A stretch of DNA of 64,000 nt from Glycomyces sp. L485 (GTDB taxonomy: Bacteria > Actinomycetota > Actinomycetes > Mycobacteriales > Micromonosporaceae), in NCBI RefSeq assembly GCF_022548875.1, contig NZ_JAKZEW010000008.1, positions 50,515-114,514 on the forward strand, in the 5' to 3' direction. This document shows positions 46,263 to 56,080 of this stretch, piece by piece (the first letter of the stretch is position 1; every line of letters begins with the position of its first letter). A program made the position numbers and the translations under genes. Under the pieces are notes generated by a model that did not search any database, was not told the origin of the DNA, and was given only the letters and a program-made list of their open reading frames with translations.

Positions 46263-47543
46263 GTGCCTGATCTAGCAGAGATCGCCGCAGGACCGTCCAG
46301 AAGGACAGTGCGGCGACTCGGCGTCATCAGCCCCTGTTACGACCCGGAGACCGGTTCGGCGGCGGTGGCCGGAGCCATCTCCCGCTCCCTGGCGCGGCTC
46401 GGGCACGACGTGCACGTCCTCACTGGATTCCCGAACTACCCCGAGGGGACGATCTACCCCGGGTACCGGTTGAGGAACTATCTCTACGAGCACCGCGACG
46501 GCGTACACGTCCACCGGGTCCCGCTGCTGCCGAGCCACGACCGCTCGGCGGTGCGGCGGGCGCTCACCTACTTGTCCTACGCGGCATCGGCGTCGGCCAA
46601 ATGGCGCATCCTCCGTTCGGTGGACGCCTGGCTGGTGATCTCCTCGCAAGCCACCGTGGCCATGCCGGCCATCGTCGCCCGGACGCTCTTCGGCAGGCCG
46701 TTCGTGCTCCACATCCAGGACCTGTGGCCCGAGACGGTCGTCGAGAGCGGGTTCGTCCGTCCGGGCCGACTGCTCGACCTGATGGCGCGCGTCATCGGGG
46801 CGTTCTGCGACGCCTCGTACCGGCGGGCCTCGGCCGTCGCCGTGACCGCACCGGGGATGGCACGCGCGCTGCATCAGCGGGGCGTCCCCTCGGACAAGAT
46901 CTCGGTGGTGCCCAACTGGGTCGACGAACTGGTCTACCGTCCGCTCCCCCGGGACGAAGGACTGGCGTCCGAGTTCGGTCTCGACGGGTTCGTCGTCATG
47001 TACGCGGGCAACATGGGCGACCTGCAGGGGCTCGACACCGCCGTGAGAGCGCTCAGGATGCTCCCCGACCTGCCGGACCTGCGCCTGGCGTTCGTCGGCG
47101 GCGGCATCGCCGAAGAGCGGCTCCGCGAACTGGCCGAAGGCGACGATCGAGTTCGCTTCCTCGGCTCCCAACCGGTCGAGCGCACGGCGCGGTTGATGGC
47201 GCTCGGCGACGTCCAGCTGGTGAGCCTGAAAGACCGTCCGCTGTTCCGGCACACGTTCCCCAGCAAGCTCCAGGCCGCGATGGCCTGCGCGAGGCCCGTC
47301 ATCGTCTCCGCCCCCGGCGACGCCGCCCACATCGTCCTCGAATCGCGCGCGGGCCTGGTCACTGCGCCCGGGGACCCCGCAGAGCTGTCATCTGCCATGC
47401 GATCGCTGCACGGCTTCGATCCCCGGACCCGCGAGGCGATGGGGCGAATCGGAAGGGAGTTCTACATGGACAGGATGTCTGCCCGGGTCGGCAGCTCGAC
47501 GCTGTCGGAGTTGGTGGCCCGAGCGCTCGGAGGTGACGCGTGA
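46263..47543 (+). CDS. Family 4 glycosyltransferase, WbuB-like (probable L-FucNAc transferase)
   Basis: A 426-residue GT-B transferase: N-lobe ISPCYDPETGSAAVAGAIS, HIQDLWPETVVESGFV, and C-lobe YAGNMGDLQGLDTAVRAL with the FPSKLQAAMACARPVIVSA donor-site block. The sequence pattern and the three following genes for UDP-L-FucNAc strongly recall WbuB, the transferase of that sugar. Start GTG at 46263. Overlaps capE by 4 bp. First gene of the plus-strand polysaccharide operon. Confidence 0.85.
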   Translation: MPDLAEIAAGPSRRTVRRLGVISPCYDPETGSAAVAGAISRSLARLGHDVHVLTGFPNYPEGTIYPGYRLRNYLYEHRDGVHVHRVPLLPSHDRSAVRRALTYLSYAASASAKWRILRSVDAWLVISSQATVAMPAIVARTLFGRPFVLHIQDLWPETVVESGFVRPGRLLDLMARVIGAFCDASYRRASAVAVTAPGMARALHQRGVPSDKISVVPNWVDELVYRPLPRDEGLASEFGLDGFVVMYAGNMGDLQGLDTAVRALRMLPDLPDLRLAFVGGGIAEERLRELAEGDDRVRFLGSQPVERTARLMALGDVQLVSLKDRPLFRHTFPSKLQAAMACARPVIVSAPGDAAHIVLESRAGLVTAPGDPAELSSAMRSLHGFDPRTREAMGRIGREFYMDRMSARVGSSTLSELVARALGGDA

Positions 47544-48586
47544 TGATGGAGGATGTGGCAGGCAAGTCGGTGCTCATCACCGGCGGGACGGGCACGTTCG
47601 GCAGGACCATGATCAGCCGCCTGCTCGCCACCGACTGCGCCGAGATCAGGGTGCTGAGCCGCGACGAGGCCAAGCAGGACGATCTGCGGCGGCGGCTCCG
47701 AGACGAGCGGCTGCGCTTCTACATCGGTGACGTCCGCGACCACGACGGCGTCATGCGCGCCTGCACCGGCGTCGACCACGTCTTCCACGCGGCGGCGTTG
47801 AAACAGGTGCCCTCCAGTGAGTTCTTTCCGCTGGAGGCGGTGCGCACCAACATTCTCGGCAGCGCCAACGTCATCGACGCCGCGCGGGTCAACGGCGTGC
47901 GCAGCGTGGTCTGCCTGAGCACCGACAAGGCCGTGTACCCGATCAACGCGATGGGGATGTCAAAGGCGCTCATGGAGAAGGTCGCGCAGGCCTACGCCCG
48001 CACGGCAGTCTCCGGCGACACCGTCGTCTCGCTGGTGCGCTATGGCAACGTGCTGTGCTCACGCGGGTCGGTGGTGCCGTTGTTCGTGCGGCTCATAAAG
48101 GAAGGGGCACCGCTGACCATCACCAACCCGGAAATGACGCGGTTCCTCATGTCGATCGACGACGCGATCCGGCTGGTGGAACACGCGTTCACCGCATTGA
48201 TCCCGGGCGACCTGTACATCCACAAGGCGCCCGCGGCCACCGTCGACGTCATCGCCAGGGCGGTCGCGCGCGTCTTCGACGTCGAACTCAAGGCGGACGT
48301 CATCGGCACCCGCCACGGCGAGAAGCTATTCGAGACGCTCGTGAGCGACGAAGAGGCCGCCCGTGCGGTGGACGAGGGCGAGTTCTTCCGCATCCCGCTC
48401 GACGGCCGGGACCTGAACTACGAGTCGGCCCGCGACGGGGCCCGCGGCTCCCAGGGCGGACCGGCAGTGGGCTACACCTCTCACAACGCCGAGCGGCTCG
48501 ACGAGGTCGCCGTGGCCGAGCTGTTGATGAAGACCTCGGAGATCCAAGCCGAACTGCCCTCCCAACGCGTAAAGGAGCCCGCATGA
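47540..48586 (+). CDS. capE: UDP-GlcNAc 4,6-dehydratase/5-epimerase (CapE/WbjB/FnlA type)
   Basis: A 348-residue SDR enzyme, the first of three steps to UDP-N-acetyl-L-fucosamine. It has the NAD site GGTGTFGRT, DVRDHDGV, a STDKAVYPINAMGMSKALME region where Met replaces the usual SDR Tyr (as in CapE), and RYGNVLCSRGSVVPLF. The GTG at 47540 has GGAGG 6 nt upstream and overlaps the previous stop by 4 bp. It is followed by capF and capG in the standard order. Confidence 0.93.
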   Translation: MMMEDVAGKSVLITGGTGTFGRTMISRLLATDCAEIRVLSRDEAKQDDLRRRLRDERLRFYIGDVRDHDGVMRACTGVDHVFHAAALKQVPSSEFFPLEAVRTNILGSANVIDAARVNGVRSVVCLSTDKAVYPINAMGMSKALMEKVAQAYARTAVSGDTVVSLVRYGNVLCSRGSVVPLFVRLIKEGAPLTITNPEMTRFLMSIDDAIRLVEHAFTALIPGDLYIHKAPAATVDVIARAVARVFDVELKADVIGTRHGEKLFETLVSDEEAARAVDEGEFFRIPLDGRDLNYESARDGARGSQGGPAVGYTSHNAERLDEVAVAELLMKTSEIQAELPSQRVKEPA

Positions 48587-49698
48587 AGATCGCCGTCACC
48601 GGTTCCGAAGGATTCCTCGGTTGGCATGTGCGCTGTCAGGCGTTCGCGCGGGGCATCGGCTGCGTGCCCGTCGACCGGTCGCTGCTCGGCGACGCCCGTC
48701 GGCTGGACGCCGCGCTCGACGGCGTCGACGCGGTGATCCACTGCGCGGGCGTCAATCGCGGCACCGACGCAGAGATCGCCTCCGGCAACGCCGAGACCGC
48801 CGGCCGCCTCGCCGAGGCGCTCCGGCGCATCGATCGTCCGGTGAGGACGGTCTATGCCGATTCGGTGCGCCGCGAAGACGACACCGCCTACGGGCGGGCC
48901 AAGCGCAGTGCCGCCGCGGTCCTGGGCGGGTCCGAGCGGTCGGCGCCGGAGTTCTCGGACGTCGTCCTGCCCAACCTCTACGGCGAGCACGGACGGCCCC
49001 ATTACAACTCGTTCGTCGCCACCTTCTGCCACGAGATCGCACACGGGCGCCTCCCGTCGGTGCGCTCCGAGAAGGAGGTCCCGCTGCTCCACGCCCAGGA
49101 GGCCGCGGCGGTGCTCCTCTACGAGGCGGGCGAGTCGGGCCGACGGCAGGTCGAGCCGAAGGCCGAACCGAGATCGGTGACCGAGGTGGCGGAGCTGTTG
49201 GCGGAGCTCGACACCGAATACCGCGACGGCGCGCTGCCCGACCTCACCGGCCGCTGGCGGACCACGATGTTCAACACCTATCGTTCGCACCTGTTCCCCG
49301 TCCGCTACCCGATCGCGCTCACCCCGCACACCGACGACCGCGGTGTCCTCTTCGAGTACGTCCGCCTCCGGACCGCCGGAGGCCAGGCCTTCGCCTCGAC
49401 GACCATGCCTGGAGCGGTGCGCGGCGAACACGTGCACCTGCGCAAGTTCGAGCGCTTCGTGATCGTGTCGGGGCGCGCCGAGATCGCCGCGCGCAGGCTC
49501 TTCTCAGACCGCACGGTGCGGTTCCGAGTCGACGGCGACGATCCCGTGGCGGTGGACATGCCGACGATGTGGGCGCACCGCCTGACGGCCCTCGGCGACC
49601 GACCGGCCGTGGGGGTCTTCTGGACCAACGAGCTGTACTCCCCGGACGACGCGGACACCTACGCCTGCCCGGTAGAGGCCGAGGAGGAGTCGCCGTGA
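48583..49698 (+). CDS. capF: CapF-type bifunctional epimerase/reductase for UDP-L-FucNAc
   Basis: A 371-residue protein (family about 369) with an N-terminal SDR domain (VTGSEGFLGWH) carrying out the C4 reduction, and a C-terminal cupin (from about 250) with GEHVHLRKFERFVIVSGRAE, whose His and Glu residues bind zinc for C3 epimerisation. This is the unusual CapF/WbjC/FnlB architecture. AAAGGAG precedes the ATG, which overlaps the capE stop by 4 bp. Confidence 0.93.
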   Translation: MKIAVTGSEGFLGWHVRCQAFARGIGCVPVDRSLLGDARRLDAALDGVDAVIHCAGVNRGTDAEIASGNAETAGRLAEALRRIDRPVRTVYADSVRREDDTAYGRAKRSAAAVLGGSERSAPEFSDVVLPNLYGEHGRPHYNSFVATFCHEIAHGRLPSVRSEKEVPLLHAQEAAAVLLYEAGESGRRQVEPKAEPRSVTEVAELLAELDTEYRDGALPDLTGRWRTTMFNTYRSHLFPVRYPIALTPHTDDRGVLFEYVRLRTAGGQAFASTTMPGAVRGEHVHLRKFERFVIVSGRAEIAARRLFSDRTVRFRVDGDDPVAVDMPTMWAHRLTALGDRPAVGVFWTNELYSPDDADTYACPVEAEEESP

Positions 49699-50837
49699 CG
49701 AAAGTGCTCACCTTCGCCGGGACGCGGCCCGAGCTCATCCGCCTGTCGCGAGTGATCGACCGGCTGTCGACCACGCTCGACCACGTGCTCGTCCACACCG
49801 GGCAGAACTGGGATCCGGGACTGCGCGACGTCTTCTTCGCCGAGCTGGGGCTGCCGGCTCCCGACCACCAGTTCACCGTGGACGCCTCCAGCCTCGGACG
49901 CACGCTCGCGGGCATCCTGGTCGACGCCGAGCGGGCCGTCGCCGCCGAGCGACCCGACGCCGTGCTCGTGCTCGGCGACACCAACAGCTGCATCGCGGCT
50001 CTGATGGCCCGCAGGATGCGCGTCCCGGTCTACCACATGGAGGCGGGCAACCGTTGCTTCGACCTGAACGTGCCCGAAGAGACCAACCGGAGCCTCATCG
50101 ACCACATCGCCGACTTCAACCTCGTCTACACCGAGCACGCCAGGCGCAACCTGCTCGCCGAGGGAATCCATCCCCGTCGGATCCTCCTGACCGGCTCCCC
50201 GATGCGCGAGGTCCTGGACCACCACCGGGACTCCATCACCCGCTCGGACGCGCTGCACCGGCTCGGCCTCGACCGCGGGCGGTACTTCATGGCCAGCGCG
50301 CACCGGGAGGAGAACGTCGACGATCCGCGCCGGCTGCTGCGCCTCGTCGCCTGCCTGCGGTCGGTGCGCGACCGGTGGGGCCTGCCGGTGCTGGTGTCGA
50401 CCCATCCTCGGACCCGCAAACGCATGCAGGGTCTGGTCGCCGACGCCGAGCTCGACGGCGTGACGTTCGCCGAGCCGTTCGGTTTCTTCGACTACATACG
50501 ACTGCAGCAGGAGTCGCGCTGCGTGCTCTCCGACAGCGGCACCGTCAGCGAGGAGTCCGCGATCCTCGGCTTCCCGGCGGTGACCCTCCGCGAGTCGATC
50601 GAGCGTCCCGAATCGCTCGACGCGGGGTCGATCATCGCCACCGGGCTCGAACCGGCCGGGGTCGTCGAAGCCGTGGCGACCGTGCTCGCTCAGCGCTCGC
50701 GCGGAGCCGTCGGATGCGCCGCGGAGTACCGCGTCGAGGACACCTCGCTGCGCGTCGTCAACTTCATCCTGTCGACGGTGCGCAGGCACCGTGAGTGGGC
50801 GGGTATTCGAACCTTCGCGGAGAAGGAGGCGATGTGA
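49695..50837 (+). CDS. capG: UDP-N-acetyl-L-talosamine/UDP-GlcNAc-type 2-epimerase (CapG/WbjD/FnlC)
   Basis: A 380-residue non-hydrolysing 2-epimerase: TFAGTRPELIRLSRVI, GDTNSCIAALMAR, HMEAGNRCFDLNVPEE, SAHREENVDDP and SDSGTVSEES are the family blocks. The length is normal. In this position it completes UDP-N-acetyl-L-fucosamine. GTG start with GGAGG upstream and 4-bp overlaps on both sides. Confidence 0.93.
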   Translation: MTKVLTFAGTRPELIRLSRVIDRLSTTLDHVLVHTGQNWDPGLRDVFFAELGLPAPDHQFTVDASSLGRTLAGILVDAERAVAAERPDAVLVLGDTNSCIAALMARRMRVPVYHMEAGNRCFDLNVPEETNRSLIDHIADFNLVYTEHARRNLLAEGIHPRRILLTGSPMREVLDHHRDSITRSDALHRLGLDRGRYFMASAHREENVDDPRRLLRLVACLRSVRDRWGLPVLVSTHPRTRKRMQGLVADAELDGVTFAEPFGFFDYIRLQQESRCVLSDSGTVSEESAILGFPAVTLRESIERPESLDAGSIIATGLEPAGVVEAVATVLAQRSRGAVGCAAEYRVEDTSLRVVNFILSTVRRHREWAGIRTFAEKEAM

Positions 50838-51799
50838 CGCAGGTGGTACTGGACACCGCCGGAGGCAGCGTCGGCGGAGCCGCCCGCTGGCGGTACGAAC
50901 TGGACGCCTACCTCGCCACCGGCGCGAGCCGGCCGGCCGTCATCGGCCGTTCCCGGCGCCTGACCCCGGCCTGGCTGATCCGCCGCGAGTCCAAGGCCAG
51001 GGGCGCCGGCCTGGTCGTGGCCGCCAATTCGGCCTCGTTCGCCTTCGGCGGTTCAGAACGCCGCGTGCTGCTGCGCAACGCCCTGCATTTCCTCTATCCG
51101 GATGAGAGCCACCTGCTGCGGACGCTGCCGCGCGGCTTCAGCGCTCAGATTCCGGTGGTGCGCGGACTGCTCTCCAGGGCGGATCTCATCGTCGCACCGA
51201 GCTCGGCCATGGCCGAGCGGGTGCGATTCCACGCGCCAGCCGTGCGGGACCGGATCACGGTGCGCGCGCATCCGGCGAGCCCCGCCGGGCCGCGCCGCCT
51301 CGCCGAGCGGCCCTTCGTGCTGATGCCCGTCGTGCCGGCGCCGTACAAGGATCTGGGCTGGCCTCTCCTGGCGCTGCTGGACGCGATCGCGCGCACCGGC
51401 CTGGACCTGCAGGTCGTGGTCACCGCCGCTCGCGAGCAGCTGCCGCCGGCCCTCGCCGCCCACCCGGCGGTCGAGGCGCGCGGGACGATCTCGACGGCCG
51501 CGACGGCCGAACTGTGGCGGTCGGCCGCGGCGGCGTTCTTCCCGTGCACTGTGGAGGCGTTCGGCTATCCGCTCGCGGAGGCCCGCATCCACGGCGTCCC
51601 GGTGCTGTCGCCGGACGGCGAGCTGGCCCGCGAGATCGCCGGGCGCGCCCTGGTTCCGTATCGGCGGGGCGATCGGGACGATCTCGCCGCCGCGTTGGAA
51701 CGCTGCTCCGAGCCGGTCTCGCCCGAGCCTCACGTCTTCGACGCCGGCGACTACTTCCAGTGGCTGCTCGGGGAGCGGTCGACGGGCGGCGGGCCATGA
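50834..51799 (+). CDS. Glycosyltransferase (GT-B, family 4-like)
   Basis: A 321-residue transferase without membrane segments. The C-lobe has FPCTVEAFGYPLAEARIHGV, the E-x7-E donor-binding motif region of family 4; RNALHFLYPDES lies in the N-lobe. AAGGAGG precedes the GTG, which overlaps the capG stop. The donor is unknown. Confidence 0.82.
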   Translation: MTQVVLDTAGGSVGGAARWRYELDAYLATGASRPAVIGRSRRLTPAWLIRRESKARGAGLVVAANSASFAFGGSERRVLLRNALHFLYPDESHLLRTLPRGFSAQIPVVRGLLSRADLIVAPSSAMAERVRFHAPAVRDRITVRAHPASPAGPRRLAERPFVLMPVVPAPYKDLGWPLLALLDAIARTGLDLQVVVTAAREQLPPALAAHPAVEARGTISTAATAELWRSAAAAFFPCTVEAFGYPLAEARIHGVPVLSPDGELAREIAGRALVPYRRGDRDDLAAALERCSEPVSPEPHVFDAGDYFQWLLGERSTGGGP

Positions 51800-53082
51800 G
51801 CGCTACGGCGGGCGTCCTGGGGGGATTCGCGAGATCGGTCGCGACCACCGCGGCGTGCAATGTGGCCGCCGCGGCGGCTTCCGGCATCGCGGGGGTCGTC
51901 GTCGCCCGGGCGCTCGGCCCGTCCCTGCGCGGCGAGTACGCGGCGATCATGGCCTGGTTCGCCGTCGTCCTGGTCGTCGGCCAGCTCGGCCAGACGGCCG
52001 CGACCACCTACTTCGTGGCCCGGGTTCCCGAACGCGGCCGCGACTACCTCGCCACGTCGCGCAACCTCATGGTGGCCTGCGGCCTCGTCGCGCTCACAGC
52101 GGGTGTCGCCGTCGCGCCGCTCCTGGCGCCGGACGACGAGACCGTGGTGCTGGCTCACCGGCTGATGTTCGCCACCTGCCTGGCGGCCTTCGCTGGGGCG
52201 GGCTACGTGTTCGCGCTGCACGCGGTTCGGCTGCGCCGCTGGAACCTGGTGCGGACCGCGCAGCCGGTCGCGTTCCTCGCGGCGGTCGGCGGGCTGCACC
52301 TGGCCGGCGAGCTGACCCTTCTGACAGCCGTGGCGGCGCTGTCGGCGACGGTGGCGGCGCAGTCGGTCCTGGCGTATCTGCTGTGCCGCGGCAGCGGCCT
52401 GACCGGCGGCCGGGCTGAAGCGGCGCTTGCCGGTCCGATGTGCCGCTACGGGCTCGCCCAGCTCGCCGGGAGCGTCCCCGCGGTCATCACCGCCCGCCTC
52501 GACCAGCTGGTGCTCTCCTTCCTGGTGGCCTCAGCGGTGCTCGGCAACTACGCCGTGGCCGCCTCGCTCACCGCCGTGGCGGTGCCGCTCGTCGCCGCGT
52601 TCGGCAACGTCGCGTTCCCCCGGATGGCCTCACGAGTCGGGTCGGCTTCGAATCTCGCGGCGTTGCAGCGGTGGACGCTGCTGGCAAGCGCCGCGGTCGG
52701 AGTCTGCCTGACAGTGCCCCTGGCCGTGCTTGCTCCGAGACTGATCCCGTGGGTGTTCGGTCCCGGCTACGCCGACGCGGTCGCGCTGGTGTGGCTGCTC
52801 GCGCCGGGCGGGATCCTGTTCGCCTGCGCCCATGTCGGCGCTGACCTGCTGCGCGGTCACGGCCGACCGTTGGCGGTGGCACGGGCGCAGTGGGTGGCCG
52901 CGGGCGTCATGATCGTTCTGCTCGCGGTTCTGGTGCCGCCGTTGGGCGCCGTGGGGGCGGCGATCGCGTCCTCCGCGGCCGCCGCGGCGGCGATGCTGCT
53001 CATATTCCGTTCCCTGGTCCGGACGGCGCCGACGGGCGGCCTCCAACCGGCCGCGGTCGAACTCGCCGGGAGGATGCGATGA
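51796..53082 (+). CDS. Oligosaccharide flippase (Wzx-like, MATE/PST superfamily)
   Basis: A 428-residue protein with about 12 hydrophobic helices and typical features: SGIAGVVVARALGPSLRGEY near residue 30 and RLDQLVLSFLVASAVLGNYA near 240. It would flip lipid-linked repeat units across the membrane for the polymerase encoded at 56077. Start at 51796 is fixed by the 4-bp overlap with the preceding gene. Confidence 0.88.
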   Translation: MSATAGVLGGFARSVATTAACNVAAAAASGIAGVVVARALGPSLRGEYAAIMAWFAVVLVVGQLGQTAATTYFVARVPERGRDYLATSRNLMVACGLVALTAGVAVAPLLAPDDETVVLAHRLMFATCLAAFAGAGYVFALHAVRLRRWNLVRTAQPVAFLAAVGGLHLAGELTLLTAVAALSATVAAQSVLAYLLCRGSGLTGGRAEAALAGPMCRYGLAQLAGSVPAVITARLDQLVLSFLVASAVLGNYAVAASLTAVAVPLVAAFGNVAFPRMASRVGSASNLAALQRWTLLASAAVGVCLTVPLAVLAPRLIPWVFGPGYADAVALVWLLAPGGILFACAHVGADLLRGHGRPLAVARAQWVAAGVMIVLLAVLVPPLGAVGAAIASSAAAAAAMLLIFRSLVRTAPTGGLQPAAVELAGRMR

Positions 53083-53921
53083 GACGTTCGCGGCAGGTGG
53101 CGGCCTGGACTGTCGACGCGCTGGGCGGGCTGATCGGCCGGGGGCGGGTGGTACGCGGCGCACGGTTCGCGTTGCACCGCGCCCGGCTCGACGTGCCGAA
53201 CGACCCGGTCCGCAACGGCGAGTATGCGTTGCAGCGCTGGATGTTGGAGTCGGCTCCGGGCGGCGACCCGATCACCGTTCTGGACGTGGGTGCCAACGTC
53301 GGCGCCTGGTCACGAAGTCTGCTGCACCTGGCCTCGCGGGCCGGACGGCTGGACGAGGTGCGCCTGCACGCCTTCGAACCCGCCGCCCACACCCACCGGC
53401 TGCTCGCCGCTCGGCTGGGCGACCGGGCGCGGGTCAACCGCTTGGCGGTGTCCGATAGCTGCGGGACCGCGACGCTGCACGTGGTGGCTCCCGGGTCCGG
53501 GACAAATTCGCTCCACGGAGACTCGGACGAGCCCCTGGAGACGGAGCAGGTCGAGACCACCACCGTGGACGACTACCTCGATCGCCGGAGCATCCGGCGC
53601 GTCGAAATGATCAAAGTGGATACAGAGGGGAACGACTTCGCGGTGCTCTCCGGTGCTCGGCACGCGCTGGGCGCCCAGGCCGTGTCGCTCGTGCAGTTCG
53701 AGTACAACCACCGCTGGGTCGGCGCGCGCCGCTACCTCAAAGACGCCTTCGATCTGCTTGAGCCGCTCGGGTACCGCATCGGGAAGCTCACCCCGCGCGG
53801 CATGGAGTCCTACCCGGGCTGGGATCCCGAGCTGGAGACCTTCGTCGAAGGCAACTACCTCGCCGCCACCGCCGAGACCGCCGATCGGCTTCCGCGGGTC
53901 GCGTGGTGGAAACGAACTTGA
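53079..53921 (+). CDS. FkbM-family methyltransferase
   Basis: A 280-residue SAM-dependent methyltransferase with motif I VLDVGANVGAWS (near 69), HAFEPAAHTHRLLAARLGDR and motif IKVDTEGNDFAVLSGARHAL, the FkbM signature. In polysaccharide clusters such enzymes O-methylate a sugar. 4-bp overlap with the flippase gene. Confidence 0.87.
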   Translation: MRRSRQVAAWTVDALGGLIGRGRVVRGARFALHRARLDVPNDPVRNGEYALQRWMLESAPGGDPITVLDVGANVGAWSRSLLHLASRAGRLDEVRLHAFEPAAHTHRLLAARLGDRARVNRLAVSDSCGTATLHVVAPGSGTNSLHGDSDEPLETEQVETTTVDDYLDRRSIRRVEMIKVDTEGNDFAVLSGARHALGAQAVSLVQFEYNHRWVGARRYLKDAFDLLEPLGYRIGKLTPRGMESYPGWDPELETFVEGNYLAATAETADRLPRVAWWKRT

Positions 53922-53933
53922 GAAGGGCACATC

Positions 53934-54914
53934 ATGCACATCGGATTGATCGGTCGTCGCGGGCCCGACACGTTCCAGGCCAACATCGGCGACGGCTTGT
54001 TGCGCCTGGGCCACCGCGTCACCTACCTCGGCCTCGGCCGTGCCCAGTACCGCAGCCACGTCGCCAACCGGGTCGCAGACCTCGCGGCGTCGGCCGTCCA
54101 CGGACTGGAGGACCTGCGACAGCACAGCCTGGTCAGGGCCGCCCTCGAATCAGAGTGCGACGCGGTGTTGAACACCTACGGCGGCCTGACACCCCGGACC
54201 GTGGCCTCGCTGCGCCGGAACGGACTGCCGGTGGCCCTGTGGTTCCCCGACGCCGTGTCCAACCTCGGACGGCAGCTGATGCTCATGGCGCCCTATTCGG
54301 CGATCTTCTTCAAAGACCCGCTGCTGGTCAGGCGGCTGCGCGACACGCTCGGTCTTCCGGTGCGGTACCTCCCGCAAGGGTGCAACCCGCACTGGCACCG
54401 GCCGATCGGCCGGCCGGGGACCAGGCGCGTCATCGCTGTGGTCGGCAACTGCTACCCGAGCCGCGCGGTGCTGCTGCGGCGGCTGCATGAAGCGGGCCTG
54501 CCACTGGTGATCTACGGCGCGGCGCCGAGGTGGGTCCGCGGCATCCTCCCTCCCCGATCGCACACAGGGCACCCGGTGTTCGCCGAAGACAAGGCGAAGG
54601 TCTTCCGTGAGGCGGCCGCGGTGCTGAACAACCTGCATCCCGCAGAGATCCACGGCGTCAACGCCCGCCTGTTCGAGGCCGCCGGCTCGGGGGCCGCCGT
54701 GCTGTGCGAACGGCGCGCCGTCCTCGGCGACCTGTTCGACCTCGATAGCGAGGTCGTACCGTTCACCGACTTCGACGAGCTGACGCACCAGGCGAAGCGC
54801 CTGCTCGACGACCCCGACATGACGCAGAGGATCGGCGACGCTGCGAGCAGAAGGGCACATGCCGATCACACCTATGAGAAGCGTCTCCCCGAAGTCCTGG
54901 AGCGACTGTCATGA
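53934..54914 (+). CDS. CgeB-like glycosyltransferase
   Basis: A 326-residue protein of the CgeB/GT-B type: IGLIGRRGPDTFQANIGDGL at the start, LPVRYLPQGCNPHWHRP in the middle and NNLHPAEIHGVNARLFEAAG, then GSGAAVLCERR in the donor lobe. GAAGGG 6 nt upstream of the ATG. It is one of the few genes in the operon with a gap (12 bp) before it. Confidence 0.82.
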   Translation: MHIGLIGRRGPDTFQANIGDGLLRLGHRVTYLGLGRAQYRSHVANRVADLAASAVHGLEDLRQHSLVRAALESECDAVLNTYGGLTPRTVASLRRNGLPVALWFPDAVSNLGRQLMLMAPYSAIFFKDPLLVRRLRDTLGLPVRYLPQGCNPHWHRPIGRPGTRRVIAVVGNCYPSRAVLLRRLHEAGLPLVIYGAAPRWVRGILPPRSHTGHPVFAEDKAKVFREAAAVLNNLHPAEIHGVNARLFEAAGSGAAVLCERRAVLGDLFDLDSEVVPFTDFDELTHQAKRLLDDPDMTQRIGDAASRRAHADHTYEKRLPEVLERLS

Positions 54915-56080
54915 CCACGGCGGCCGCTCGACATGGTGGCGGACGGGTGCGGGCCGCCGTCGTCATCGACCATCCCGTCCAGTACTTCGCGCCCGCGTTC
55001 AGACTCCTGGCGGCTGACGCCAGGCTGCGCACCAGCGTGTACTACTGGAACGAGATCCCCGGCGGCACCTACGACCCCGGATTCGACCGCCACGTCCGGT
55101 GGAGTACCGACCTGCACGGCGGATACGACTGGTGGACACCCCGCCGTCAGGCACCGGCCTGGAACCGCGGCGCGGAGCTGCTGCGCCGCCTTGTCCGCGA
55201 CCGGCCTTCGGCCATGCTGTGCTTCGGATGGGCGAGTCCGGCTGCACGCCTGGGCATCCTCCACGCCTCGACCACCCGGACGCCGCTGCTCTACTACGGC
55301 GACACCAATCCCCGGTCCACGGTCACCAGGCGCCACCCACGCCTGCGATCCTTGGGGCTGCGCGGCATGTTCCGCCTCGCGGCCGGCGCGGTCGCGACCG
55401 GTGCGTTCAACCGTGAGTTCTACCTCGCCCACGGCATGGGGCCGGGCCGTGTCCATCCAGGTGTCCTCCCCTCCGACGTCGAACAGTTCGCGGCGGCCGC
55501 CAGACGCGGCGACGACAGTAGGCCGCTCGTCATCGGATTCGCGGGCAAGTTCATCCGGATCAAAGCGGCCGACGACCTCGTTGCCGCCGCCGCACGGCTC
55601 CCCCGCGACACGCCGTGGGAGCTTCGGCTCATCGGAGACGGCCCACTGCGGCCGGAGCTCGAATCACTTGTGGGCGAGTGCGGCCTGCGCGACCGGGTCC
55701 GTTTCCTCGGCTTCAAGAACACCGACGAGCTTCCCGCGCTGTTCGCCGACGTCGACATCATGGTCGTGCCCTCGCACCTCGAAGCCCGTGGGATCGTGGC
55801 GGTCGAGGCCATGGCCGCCGGAGCGGCGGTGGTCGTCAGCTCGGCCACCGGCGTCTGGGGGCCCGGGGACGTCCTCGAACACGAGCGGTCCGGACTCGTG
55901 TTCCCCGCCGCCGACACCGGCGCGCTCACAGCGTGCCTGCAGCGCCTCATGCGAGACGGGGACCTGCGAGCCCGACTGGCACGCGAGGCGCGCGTGCGGG
56001 TCGCCGGCGAGGGGCCCGAAGGCTTCGCGTCCACCGCGGCCGCCGCTCTCCTCGCCGTCGCGCGGAGGGGGCGCCGATGA
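54911..56080 (+). CDS. Family 4 glycosyltransferase
   Basis: A 389-residue GT-B enzyme: IDHPVQYFAPAFRLLAADAR (N-lobe), IGFAGKFIRIKAADDLVAAA, LRLIGDGPLRPELESL, VVPSHLEARGIVAVEAMAAG and AVVVSSATGV (C-lobe with the Glu motif). It transfers a sugar to the growing repeat. Overlaps both neighbours by 4 bp. Confidence 0.88.
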   Translation: MTTAAARHGGGRVRAAVVIDHPVQYFAPAFRLLAADARLRTSVYYWNEIPGGTYDPGFDRHVRWSTDLHGGYDWWTPRRQAPAWNRGAELLRRLVRDRPSAMLCFGWASPAARLGILHASTTRTPLLYYGDTNPRSTVTRRHPRLRSLGLRGMFRLAAGAVATGAFNREFYLAHGMGPGRVHPGVLPSDVEQFAAAARRGDDSRPLVIGFAGKFIRIKAADDLVAAAARLPRDTPWELRLIGDGPLRPELESLVGECGLRDRVRFLGFKNTDELPALFADVDIMVVPSHLEARGIVAVEAMAAGAAVVVSSATGVWGPGDVLEHERSGLVFPAADTGALTACLQRLMRDGDLRARLAREARVRVAGEGPEGFASTAAAALLAVARRGRR